Shown here piece after piece: positions 26,045 through 34,312 of a stretch of 64,000 nt of DNA (position 1 is its first letter; each line of letters starts with the position of its first letter). The notes under the pieces are model-generated. The model did not search any database and had not been told where the DNA came from. It saw only the letters and a list, made by a program, of their open reading frames with translations. Made by a program: the position numbers and the translations under genes. This stretch comes from Gordonia paraffinivorans NBRC 108238 (GTDB taxonomy: Bacteria > Actinomycetota > Actinomycetes > Mycobacteriales > Mycobacteriaceae). The stretch covers positions 1 through 64,000 of the forward strand of contig NZ_BAOQ01000016.1 of assembly GCF_000344155.1 (NCBI RefSeq). The letters run 5' to 3'.

Positions 26045-27292
26045 GTGATCTCGGACAGCGTCGCCCGGCCCCGCACCGCTTTCGACCGTACTTCCAGACG
26101 GTCTCGCCTGGTCCGGTTGGCGACACCGGTGATCACCGCCGCGGCCGCCGTCGCCGCGACGATCGCACTCGTCGCGCCCGCCCAGGCCGCACCGGCCAAA
26201 CCGACGCCCGAGCCCTTCCCCGTCACCGATCTCGCCCGCCTCTATGCGTCGGACATCTCGTCCTACCCCGGCGGCACCTACCTGCAGATCGTGGACCCGT
26301 TCGCCGAGGTGCGCCGCGACCACCCCGCGATCATGCGGTCCAACCTCGCGAAGGTCATCGAGATCAACAACGGCGCGGCCGATGATCCCGCGCGGCAGCG
26401 ACGCGCCCTCGCCGACGCGCACGACGACCCGCTGTGGACGATGTCGGACGCCTTCGGCGCGAAACTGGGCCGCGACTTCCGCGCCGCACTGGCCGCGGGA
26501 CGTCTGCCGAAGACCAAGGCCCTCTTCAGCGACTACCTCGCGCGCGCCGGCGGCCCGGCGAGCGCCACCCTCGTCGAGAAATACGTCTTCGACAATCCCC
26601 GCCCGTTCGTCGTCGCACCCACGAAGATCCGCAGGTACATGCGCGGCGGCGTCGACGAATACGCCTCGCTCCGTACCAACCCCTCCTACCCGTCCGGGCA
26701 CTCGGCTCTGTTCTTCTGGCGCGGAACGCTGTTCGCGACGATGTTCCCGGAACTCGGACCACAGTTCCTGGCGCGGGCCGCCGAGGGCGGCTACCACCGC
26801 ATCGTGCTCGGCGTGCACTACCCGCTCGACGTGATCGGCGGCGCCATGGTCGGCCAGGCCGCAGCCGCGGACCGGCGTCACGACCCCCAGTTCCGGCGCC
26901 TGCTCGATCAGTCCGCCACCGAGATCCGGCGCGAGCTCGAATGGCGTTGCGGCGCGGCGCTCTCCGTGTGCATCTCGGCGGACACCCCGTACCTCGACGA
27001 CGCCGACGCCGAACGCATCTACACCTACCACCTGACCTACGGGTTCCCGCAGATCGGCGCGAAGAACCACCGGATGATCGTCCCGCACCGGGCCGTCGAC
27101 CTGATCAGGCCCGCGTTCCCGTCGTTGACCGATGCCCAGCTCCGCCAGATCCTCGTCGCGACCGCGTTGCCGGCCGGCCATCCGCTCGACGACCAGCGAC
27201 CGGGTCACTCGTCGTGGCAGCGCATCGATCTCGTGCGCGCGTACAACGCGACCGTGAGCGTCGACGAACAGGGCCGCGTCACCGTTCGCTGA
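26045..27292 (+). CDS. Secreted PAP2-superfamily acid phosphatase
   Basis: The 415-residue protein has a signal peptide ending in PAQAAPA (about residue 45). The PAP2 motifs are in order: KYVFDNPRP (near 180), PSYPSGHS (near 214-221) and GYHRIVLGVHYPLDVIGG (near 250-267), giving the phosphate-binding and His/Asp catalytic residues. It should dephosphorylate lipid phosphates or other phosphomonoesters outside the membrane. GTG 26045 has TACGAT (26033-26038) six bases upstream, so a leaderless start is likely despite its place 44 bases after the previous gene. Confidence 0.85.
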   Translation: MISDSVARPRTAFDRTSRRSRLVRLATPVITAAAAVAATIALVAPAQAAPAKPTPEPFPVTDLARLYASDISSYPGGTYLQIVDPFAEVRRDHPAIMRSNLAKVIEINNGAADDPARQRRALADAHDDPLWTMSDAFGAKLGRDFRAALAAGRLPKTKALFSDYLARAGGPASATLVEKYVFDNPRPFVVAPTKIRRYMRGGVDEYASLRTNPSYPSGHSALFFWRGTLFATMFPELGPQFLARAAEGGYHRIVLGVHYPLDVIGGAMVGQAAAADRRHDPQFRRLLDQSATEIRRELEWRCGAALSVCISADTPYLDDADAERIYTYHLTYGFPQIGAKNHRMIVPHRAVDLIRPAFPSLTDAQLRQILVATALPAGHPLDDQRPGHSSWQRIDLVRAYNATVSVDEQGRVTVR

Positions 27293-27414
27293 CCGAACGG
27301 ATCTTCTCCATCTCGAAACTCGTTGCGACAGAGTGAATCATCTGTCCCACTCGGGCGGCACCGTCATGCCGTGGCGCCAGTTCCGCTTCTGCGCGTCCAA
27401 TTTGCCCGAACAGC

Positions 27415-27444
27415 TTGACACCGTCGTAAGGTTACGGCTAATTT
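27415..27444 (+). promoter_or_regulatory. Sigma-70-type promoter of the livK gene
   Basis: A consensus -35 TTGACA (27415-27420) and -10 TAATTT (27439-27444) are 18 bp apart, in an unusually AT-rich patch. The 351-base stretch between the PAP2 gene and livK otherwise contains no gene. It holds this promoter, a leader of about 190 bases and a small hairpin (GAGGTG/CACCTC, 27467-27482). Confidence 0.65.
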
Positions 27445-27643
27445 TCGGGTGGTCCACGTCACACCCGAGGTGGGCTCACCTCCGTTACCAGGTCGGACGG
27501 TGCCGACTCTCGCACCCAGACAGACGACTGGGTTAACGAACTCAATCACCTCCCACGCCCCGCCGGGGCCATGTCGTCGTGCCCTGACAGCACCGGGACC
27601 GCCGGCGGCGCGCCCGGACCTCATCGGGAAAGGCAGTCGAAAC

Positions 27644-28912
27644 ATGCGTTGGTCCAATACACGGAGAGCAGGACGCCTGGCGGCGGTCGCCGTCGCCGCG
27701 GCCTGCATCTTCTCGGTCGTGTCGTGTAGCAGCGACGACGGCGGATCGGACGGCTCCGCCGCAGACTCCAGCGGCACCAAGGCCTCCGGCGAGCCGATCA
27801 AGATCGGTCTGTTCAACCCGTCCAAGGGTCCGGGCATCCAGCCGGGCGTCACGACCGGCAAACAGGCCGCGATCGACTACATCAACAACCAGATCGGCGG
27901 CATCAACGGACGCCCGATCGAGATCGTCGACTGTGGCATCGACCAGACCGCGCCCGAGTCGACCGTGTCGTGCGCCAACCAGTTCGTCGAGGCCGGCGTC
28001 GTGGCCGCGATCGACGCGTTCAACTCCGAATCGGCTGCCGCGGTCCCGATCCTGACCGCCGCGAAGATCCCGCTGGTCGGCGAGATCCCCTACAGCACCA
28101 TCACCGGCGCCTCCGCGGACAACCGTGTGTACTTCGGTCCGCCTCCGGCCGCCTTCCTCGTCGGCTTCATGCAGCAGCTCAAGGCCGACGGCAAGGACTC
28201 GCTGACCCTTGCCAACGCCGATCTGCCGCAGGCACATCAGGTGTTCGACGGTCTCATGAAGCCGCTCGGCGCCGCACTCGGCATCGACGTCAAGGGCGTC
28301 TACTACCCGCCGGCCGGCCCGAACTTCACACAGCTGGCCAGCCAGCTGGCCGAGGGCAATCCGTCCGCCGCGGGCCTGATGACCTCCCCCAACGACAACA
28401 CCTGCACCAAGCTCGCACAGTCGCTGCGTTCGGTGAACTACGAGGGCACCATCTTCCTGGCCGCCTGCACCGAGTTCATCGACACCCTCGGCTCGCAGGC
28501 CGTCGGCGCGCAGACGTACTCGCCGTTCTGGCAGACCCCGGCCCTCGACTCCACCCCGGCCGAGGTGAAGGGCAATCTGGAGACCGCACAGAAGTTCATC
28601 GACGAGCAGGACGGCACCAAGGGCTTCTACGCCTACGGCACCTTCTCGATCCTCGCCGATTTCACCCGCATCCTCACCGACGCGCAGCTGACCGAGTACA
28701 CCGGGCCGAGCATCCTCGGTGCGCTCAAGGCGGTCAAGGACTACCAGTCCTTCATCGGCCCCAAGCTCAACTGCGGCAAGCCGACGACACCGAACTGCAC
28801 CACCGAGATGCTGCTGTTCAATGTGGTCGACGACAAGAAGACCGAACCCGCCACCGGCGGATTCATCACGCCGAACCCGGCTGCGCTGCAGCGTATCCCG
28901 GGCGCATACTGA
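27644..28912 (+). CDS. livK: ABC transporter substrate-binding lipoprotein, branched-chain amino acid type
   Basis: The 422-residue lipoprotein has a signal peptide with lipobox VVSC (Cys near 28) and a Ser/Asp/Gly linker. A type I periplasmic-binding fold follows (IKIGLFNPSKGPGIQPG, KQAAIDYINNQIGGINGRPIE). It should deliver a small solute to the LivHM-G-F system encoded next. The ligand cannot be read from sequence; branched-chain amino acids, amides or urea are all possible. A terminator lies between this gene and the permease, so the binding protein can be made in excess. Confidence 0.85.
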   Translation: MRWSNTRRAGRLAAVAVAAACIFSVVSCSSDDGGSDGSAADSSGTKASGEPIKIGLFNPSKGPGIQPGVTTGKQAAIDYINNQIGGINGRPIEIVDCGIDQTAPESTVSCANQFVEAGVVAAIDAFNSESAAAVPILTAAKIPLVGEIPYSTITGASADNRVYFGPPPAAFLVGFMQQLKADGKDSLTLANADLPQAHQVFDGLMKPLGAALGIDVKGVYYPPAGPNFTQLASQLAEGNPSAAGLMTSPNDNTCTKLAQSLRSVNYEGTIFLAACTEFIDTLGSQAVGAQTYSPFWQTPALDSTPAEVKGNLETAQKFIDEQDGTKGFYAYGTFSILADFTRILTDAQLTEYTGPSILGALKAVKDYQSFIGPKLNCGKPTTPNCTTEMLLFNVVDDKKTEPATGGFITPNPAALQRIPGAY

Positions 28913-28925
28913 CACGATGAGCCGA

Positions 28926-28963
28926 CGCGGTGGGGTGGACCGGATCGGGTCCGCCCCACCGCG
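28926..28963 (+). terminator. Terminator/attenuator between livK and the permease gene
   Basis: GCGGTGGGGTGGACC (28927-28941) pairs with GGTCCGCCCCACCGC (28948-28962), a 15-bp stem with one G-T pair, followed shortly by TTTT (28969-28972). Partial read-through would give more livK than permease mRNA. Confidence 0.75.
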
Positions 28964-29012
28964 CGGCCTTTTCGCCCGAGCCCCGGCCGCTACCCTGCGG
29001 CGCCTCTCGGCC

Positions 29013-29072
29013 CCCGTCTCCCGCCCTCCCGTCTCCCGCCCTCCCGTCTCCCGCCCTCCCGTCTCCCGTCCG
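29013..29072. repeat. 15-bp tandem repeat, four units
   Basis: The unit CCCGTCTCCCGCCCT occurs three times perfectly (29013, 29028, 29043) and a fourth time with changes in the last bases (29058-29072). It is a purine/pyrimidine-skewed minisatellite in the leader just before the livHM start codon. Confidence 0.9.
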
Positions 29073-29095
29073 TCCCGAACGAATGAGTGCGCCAC

Positions 29096-31099
29096 ATGGC
29101 CCAGTTCCTGAATTTCGCCTTCCTCGGGTTGTCCCTGGGTGCCATCTACTCGGTGCTCGCGTCGTCGCTGGTGGGCATCTACGCCGCCACCGGCATCATC
29201 AACTTCGCCCAGGGTGCCATCGGCCTCTACTCGGTCTATCTCGTCGCGACGCTGCGCACCGACGGCACCCTCGTCCTCCCCATCGGGTCGTTGAGCCTGG
29301 GCAGCGACGACAACCCGACCTCGATGGAACTCGCCATCGTCCTCGGTGTGGTGAGTGCGGTCGTCTGGGCCCTGCTGGCCCACGTACTCGTGTTCCGACC
29401 CCTGCGCCACGCGCCGGTGCTCGCCCAGGTCGTGGCGTCGGTGGGCCTGATGCTGTTCCTGCAGGCGCTCGTCCAGTTGCGCTTCGACACCGAGAACCTC
29501 TTCGCACAGTCGATCCTGCCCGACGACACCGTCGAGATCGGCGGCGCGGTGGTCAACGTCTCCGACCTGATCCTGGCCGGGGTCGCCATCGCCATCGCCC
29601 TGCTGATGTGGGCCTACTTCCGCCTCACCACCTTCGGCGTCGCGACCCGCGCCGGGTCCGAGGACGAGCTCGCGGCACGATTGACCGGCTACTCCCCCGA
29701 CCGGCTCGCCGCGATCGTGTGGGCCATCACCGGCGCCGCCACCGGCCTCATCGTCGTCCTCGCCTCGTTCACCCTCGGACTGACGGTCACCAGTTACACC
29801 TTCTACGTCATCCCCGCGCTCGCGGTGGCCCTCGTCGGACGCCTCACCTCGTTCGGCATCGCCTGCACCGCAGGCCTCGTCCTCGGCGTGTTCCAGTCGG
29901 TCATCCAGTGGCTCGCCACCAAGAGCTGGTGGCCCGAGTGGGCTCAGTCCGGGCTCGGCGACGCCCTGCCCTTCGTCATCGTGGTGATCGCGCTCTTCCT
30001 CCTCGGCGGACGCATCCCCTCGCGCGGCTCTCTCGGCGAGGTGCGCATGCCCGCGGTCCGCATCCCGCGCATCCGCATCGTCCCGGCCGCCGCGATCATC
30101 GCGGTGGTGGTCGTGGCCATCGTGCTCACCGAGGGCACCTGGCGCTACGGCGTGGTCACCTCGGTGATCCTCTCGCTCATCGCCCTGTCGCTCGTGCTCC
30201 TCACCGGTTACCTGGGACAGATCTCGCTGGCCTCCATGGCCTTTGCCGGCGCAGCGGGTTTCGCGCTGTCGAAGCTGACGACCAATTGGAACGTGCCGTT
30301 CCCGTTCGACATGTTGTTCTCGGCGCTCATCGCGACGGGCCTGGGCATCCTGGTCGGCGTGCCTGCCCTCCGCATCCGCGGCGCACAACTCGCGGTGGTC
30401 ACCCTGGCCGCGGCGCTGGCCATCCAGAACTTCGTCTTCAACAACCCCGCGATCACCAAGTTCGAGGGCAACCTGATCGAGGACCCGTCGATCTTCGGCA
30501 TCGACCTCGGGGTGCGCGACGGCACCAACCTGGTCACCCTCCGCTTCGCGCTGATGGTCCTCGTCGTGGTGGCGATCGCGACCCTGGTCGTGCTGCGATT
30601 CATGGGCGGATCGACCGGACGCGCATTCCTCGCGGTCCGATCCAACGAACGTGCCGCGGCATCGGTCGGGATCAACGTCGCCGCAACCAAACTTCTCGGG
30701 TTCGCGCTGTCGGCGTTCCTGGCCGGCATCGGCGGTTGCCTCATCGGGTACAGCCGCGGCCAGCTGTCGGCCGGGTCGTTCACGGTGATGATCGGGCTGA
30801 CGCTGCTCGCGATGACCTACGTCGGCGGCATCACGTCGTTCGCCGGTGCGGTCATCGCCGGGATCATCGGGCCACTCGGCATCGGCTACGTCTTCCTCAA
30901 CCAGACCCTGTCGCTCGGTGAGTACTACGAACTCATCGCCGCGGGAAGCCTGCTGCTGATGGCGATCACCAATCCGGTGGGCGTCGCCGGGGCGATCTCC
31001 GAGATCTACGAGAAACTGCGCCCCGCACGGCGTAGGCCGCCGTCCGAACCCGAGGCGCCCGGCGCCGCCCAGACCACACAGGCAGGTGCGCATGTCTGA
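29096..31099 (+). CDS. Fused LivH-LivM ABC permease
   Basis: The 667-residue membrane protein joins two permeases usually encoded apart. Residues about 1-300 match LivH (GATYSV-like GAIYSVLASSLV, TGIINFAQGAIGLYS). Residues about 335-640 match LivM (LTGYLGQISLASMAFAGAAGF, RAFLAVRSNERAAASVGIN). A basic linker of about 30 residues follows the first half. Together they form the whole transmembrane path for the LivK ligand. ATG 29096 is used; a GTG at 29087 is also in frame and neither has a good ribosome-binding site. The stop overlaps the next gene by eight bases. Confidence 0.88.
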   Translation: MAQFLNFAFLGLSLGAIYSVLASSLVGIYAATGIINFAQGAIGLYSVYLVATLRTDGTLVLPIGSLSLGSDDNPTSMELAIVLGVVSAVVWALLAHVLVFRPLRHAPVLAQVVASVGLMLFLQALVQLRFDTENLFAQSILPDDTVEIGGAVVNVSDLILAGVAIAIALLMWAYFRLTTFGVATRAGSEDELAARLTGYSPDRLAAIVWAITGAATGLIVVLASFTLGLTVTSYTFYVIPALAVALVGRLTSFGIACTAGLVLGVFQSVIQWLATKSWWPEWAQSGLGDALPFVIVVIALFLLGGRIPSRGSLGEVRMPAVRIPRIRIVPAAAIIAVVVVAIVLTEGTWRYGVVTSVILSLIALSLVLLTGYLGQISLASMAFAGAAGFALSKLTTNWNVPFPFDMLFSALIATGLGILVGVPALRIRGAQLAVVTLAAALAIQNFVFNNPAITKFEGNLIEDPSIFGIDLGVRDGTNLVTLRFALMVLVVVAIATLVVLRFMGGSTGRAFLAVRSNERAAASVGINVAATKLLGFALSAFLAGIGGCLIGYSRGQLSAGSFTVMIGLTLLAMTYVGGITSFAGAVIAGIIGPLGIGYVFLNQTLSLGEYYELIAAGSLLLMAITNPVGVAGAISEIYEKLRPARRRPPSEPEAPGAAQTTQAGAHV

Positions 31100-32039
31100 G
31101 ACACCCCGTCCCGCGACGCCGGAGACAGCCTCGCGCACATCGGGTTCCGTACTGGACCGGACGCCGCTGCTCGAGACCCGCGGCCTGTCGGTGCGCTACG
31201 GCGGCGTGTCCGCGAACTCCGATATCGACATCGCGGTCGCGGCCGGCGAGATCGTCGGGCTGATCGGGCCGAACGGCGCCGGCAAGACCACGTTCGTCGA
31301 CGCCGTCACCGGTTTCACCAGGGCGACCGGTTCGGTGACCCTGTGCGGGGAGCACCTCGAGAAGGCCCCACCCCACCGCCGGCGCCGGGCCGGGATGGCC
31401 CGGACGTGGCAGGCGGGCGAGTTGTTCACCGACCTGACCGTCGCCCAGAACCTCGCCGTCGCAGTCCAACCCGTCGGGCTGCGGGCGATGCTGGCCGACG
31501 TGCTCAACGGTTCCCGGCCGCCGGCGGACACCATCGGCGAGGCACTCGATCTGGTCGGGCTCCGGGATGCCGCAGACGCCCTCCCCGGCGAACTCACCCT
31601 CGGACAACAGAAGCTGGTCGGTGTGGCCCGGGCTCTCGTCGGCGGCACCCGGCTGGTCCTGCTCGACGAGCCGGCAGCGGGCCTGGACACCCACGAGAGC
31701 CGCGGCTTCGGCGCCGAGCTGCGTCGGATCGCGGCCACCGGGATCGGCATCCTGCTCATCGACCACGACATGTCGCTGGTGCTCGACGTCTGCGATCGCC
31801 TGTACGTCCTCGACTTCGGCAAGGTCATCGCCAGCGGCACACCCGCCGAGATCTCCGACGATCCGGCCGTGGTCGCCGCCTACCTCGGTTCGCCCGAGGT
31901 CGATCCGGATGCGGTGGCCGAACTCGAGGCGACCGGCGCCCTGTCGCCCGACACAGACCTGGTCACCGGATCCGAATCCACCGGCGACGCACCCTCGCCC
32001 GGTGGCCCGCCCCACGACGAGCATGAGGAGAACCGATGA
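31092..32039 (+). CDS. livG: Liv-type ABC transporter ATP-binding protein (LivG)
   Basis: The 315-residue ATPase has Walker A GPNGAGKT near 59-66 and Walker B LVLLDEPAAGLD. The signature region reads LTLGQQKL instead of LSGGQ. The H-loop is IDHDMSLV. An extra acidic tail of about 55 residues follows the usual end and is probably disordered. It starts inside the permease gene and overlaps livF by ATGA, so translation of the three is coupled. Confidence 0.88.
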   Translation: MSETPRPATPETASRTSGSVLDRTPLLETRGLSVRYGGVSANSDIDIAVAAGEIVGLIGPNGAGKTTFVDAVTGFTRATGSVTLCGEHLEKAPPHRRRRAGMARTWQAGELFTDLTVAQNLAVAVQPVGLRAMLADVLNGSRPPADTIGEALDLVGLRDAADALPGELTLGQQKLVGVARALVGGTRLVLLDEPAAGLDTHESRGFGAELRRIAATGIGILLIDHDMSLVLDVCDRLYVLDFGKVIASGTPAEISDDPAVVAAYLGSPEVDPDAVAELEATGALSPDTDLVTGSESTGDAPSPGGPPHDEHEENR

Positions 32040-32767
32040 GCGACAAGGCAGATCCGGTGCTCGCGCTCGACGACATCACTGTCGGCTACGGCGGGGTGCC
32101 CGCGGTACGCGGCCTGTCCGCGGCGGTCCGGCCCGGCGAGATCCTGGCGCTGCTCGGCCCGAACGGCGCGGGGAAGACGACGACCCTGCTCGCGACCGTC
32201 GGCGCGTTGCCGCTGATGTCCGGCTCCGTCACGGCGCTCGGCGAGCCGATCGACCGCCGCATCGAGCGCAACGCGCGGCGCGGGGTCATCCTGGTCCCCG
32301 ACTCGCGCGGACTGTTCCACAAGCTGTCAGTCTCGGACAATCTCCGGCTCGCCAAGCGGCGCAACGGAACCGGCCTCGACACGGTCTACTCGTACTTCCC
32401 GAGGCTGAAGACGATGCGATCACGGCAGTGCGGCAATCTGTCCGGGGGCGAACAGCAGATGCTCGCCCTCGCGAAGGCATTGCTGGCGGGCCCCAAGGTG
32501 CTGCTCATCGACGAGATGAGCCTCGGTCTGTCCCCGGTCGCGGTGCAGGACCTGCTCCCCCGGCTGCGGTCGATCGCCGACGAACACCAGATGGCCGTCG
32601 TCCTGGTGGAGCAGCACATCGATCTCGCGCTCGGGATCGCCGACTCGGCGATCGTGCTGCACCACGGCCGGGTCGCGCTGTCGGCGAGCGCCGCCGAACT
32701 CCGCAGCCACCGCGACCGGGTCGAGGCGGCGTACTTCGGCCGCACCGTCGACGATCTGGCCTCCTGA
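32036..32767 (+). CDS. livF: Liv-type ABC transporter ATP-binding protein (LivF)
   Basis: The 243-residue ATPase carries Walker A GPNGAGKT near 41-48, signature LSGGEQQM near 136, Walker B VLLIDEMSLGLSP and the H-loop VEQHIDLAL. It is the second ATPase of the liv transporter. Its ATG overlaps the livG stop by four bases. The TetR gene follows 63 bases downstream on the same strand and may sense the transported solute. Confidence 0.88.
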   Translation: MSDKADPVLALDDITVGYGGVPAVRGLSAAVRPGEILALLGPNGAGKTTTLLATVGALPLMSGSVTALGEPIDRRIERNARRGVILVPDSRGLFHKLSVSDNLRLAKRRNGTGLDTVYSYFPRLKTMRSRQCGNLSGGEQQMLALAKALLAGPKVLLIDEMSLGLSPVAVQDLLPRLRSIADEHQMAVVLVEQHIDLALGIADSAIVLHHGRVALSASAAELRSHRDRVEAAYFGRTVDDLAS

Positions 32768-32830
32768 GCCCGGCCTCCTGAGCCGCGAGACGGGCAGGAA
32801 CCACGACGAAACCGCCGGAGGATGGTCACC

Positions 32831-33535
32831 GTGGACGACGAGGCCCCCAAGGACCACGGCGGTTCCGTCCGTCCGCACGACCATGGAGGGGACGTCCCAC
32901 CCGTATCCCCCGGCCGCAGCACACGCAACCGGCCGACCGATGACGAGCTGCTCGACGCCGCCTGCGAGGTGATCGCGGAGGTCGGGGCCGAACGCGCGAC
33001 CATGACCGCCATCGCCGAGCGCGGCGGGACCACCCGGGTGACGCTGTACGCGCACTTCGGGTCCCGGGACGCCCTCGTGTCCCGGGTCATCACGCGTGAA
33101 CTCGAAACCTTCACCTCGTTCATGTTCCGCATCTACGACGAAAGCGAGGACATGCCCTACGGCGCCCGGGCCCGCCACGCGGTCCAGGGCCTGTTCGACT
33201 ACGCACGCCGCCACCCGGCCGGACTGCGGGTGCTGATGGGACACACCCAGGGTGGTGACAGCAACCGGCGGCTGTACGCCGCGCTGGAGCCGAGGATCGC
33301 GGCACGCCTGCGCGCCAACTACGCCGAACAGGGTGCCCACATCGGGGCCGGCGCCGACACGCTCGCCTCGCTGCTGCTCGGCATGAGCCTCGACGTCGCC
33401 CACCGGGCGCTCATCGTCGACGGCGCGGGCATCGACGAGGCCTGCGACATCGCGATCACCGCGACCCTGGCCGTGCTCCGCGACGTCCGGGTCGAGCAAC
33501 TCCGAGCGCTCGACGCCTCACTCGACCAGCGCTGA
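32831..33535 (+). CDS. TetR-family regulator after the liv operon
   Basis: The protein is 234 residues when started at GTG 32831, chosen because GGAGG (32817-32821) lies nine bases before it; the ATG at 32822 touches that site. After a disordered His/Asp/Pro-rich N-terminus of about 30 residues comes the TetR helix-turn-helix (TMTAIAERGGTTRVTLYAHF, near 53-72). The effector domain is unassigned. Control of the upstream transporter is the simplest guess; no palindrome is evident nearby. Confidence 0.8.
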   Translation: MDDEAPKDHGGSVRPHDHGGDVPPVSPGRSTRNRPTDDELLDAACEVIAEVGAERATMTAIAERGGTTRVTLYAHFGSRDALVSRVITRELETFTSFMFRIYDESEDMPYGARARHAVQGLFDYARRHPAGLRVLMGHTQGGDSNRRLYAALEPRIAARLRANYAEQGAHIGAGADTLASLLLGMSLDVAHRALIVDGAGIDEACDIAITATLAVLRDVRVEQLRALDASLDQR

Positions 33536-33676
33536 CCTGTGGCGCCGCCCCCGGGATGCCGGGCGTGACGGCCGCGCGGTCCAAGGACCGGGCAAGCCGA
33601 CCCCAAGCGGCCTGCAAGCGCCCGCCGCGATTCTTTCTCTCGTCACCACCCGCCGCTTCTGCCGAGAGGAAAACCG

Positions 33677-34309
33677 ATGTCGCACCCACAGAGTGTCCGT
33701 CCGACCGAACTCCCCGAGCCGCCGACCGAGATCGGCCCCGACCCTGCTCCGCGTCGACCGCTGTGGCAGATCGGCCGGCGCGTCACCGTGAGCATGGCGT
33801 GCATGAGCTTCGGCGCCCTCGCCGCCTGCAGCTTCTCCCTCGGCGCCCAGACCGTCGAGGAGGCCTCCGACATCGAGGTGGGCGAGTGCCTGCAGATCGG
33901 GGCGGAGGCCGGCGAGGGCAAGGTGAAGGCCACCAAGCAGAAATGCGAGGGAACCGACGGACTGACCTTCTACGCCGCGAGCAAGGTCGACGCCTCGGCC
34001 GAGTGCACCGCCGACCACACCTCGAGCCTCACCTTCGCCGATGGCGACAAGAAGCTGTGCCTGACACCGAATTTCGCTTCCGGATCGTGCTATCAGATCC
34101 CGGTGAACGGCGGAAAGCTCGTCGACTACCGCGAAGTCGGTTGCGACGCGACGCCGGTGGAGAACACCGTCATCGCCAGGGCCGTCGACCGTGGCGACGA
34201 CTCCATCACCTGCACGGCAGGCCAGATCACGTGGACGTTTGCCCAGCCGATCTCACTCGGCTACTGCCTCTCCGAGGACGTGAGCGCCGCGGATCGGTTC
34301 GGGGGCTGA
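33677..34309 (+). CDS. LppU-like lipoprotein
   Basis: The 210-residue protein has a long basic N-terminus, a hydrophobic segment and a lipobox ALAAC (Cys near 51). The mature domain starts DIEVGECLQI and has six regularly spaced cysteines (GECLQ, QKCEG, AECTA, LCLTP, SCYQI, GCDAT), which looks like the LppU/SCO3897 family of actinobacterial surface proteins. ATG 33677 follows GAGAGGAAAA. It is free-standing, and converges with the DUF2236 gene four bases away. Confidence 0.7.
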   Translation: MSHPQSVRPTELPEPPTEIGPDPAPRRPLWQIGRRVTVSMACMSFGALAACSFSLGAQTVEEASDIEVGECLQIGAEAGEGKVKATKQKCEGTDGLTFYAASKVDASAECTADHTSSLTFADGDKKLCLTPNFASGSCYQIPVNGGKLVDYREVGCDATPVENTVIARAVDRGDDSITCTAGQITWTFAQPISLGYCLSEDVSAADRFGG

Positions 34310-34312
34310 TGG

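Noticed and set aside
29013-29072. Short repeats considered as a CRISPR array
   Set aside because: Units are contiguous with no spacers and there are no cas genes.
27542-31138. Very long open frame (1198 codons) antisense to the liv genes
   Set aside because: Its product is Arg/Asp/Glu/His-rich low complexity, the usual mirror of GC-rich coding DNA, while the plus strand has clear ABC transporter motifs.
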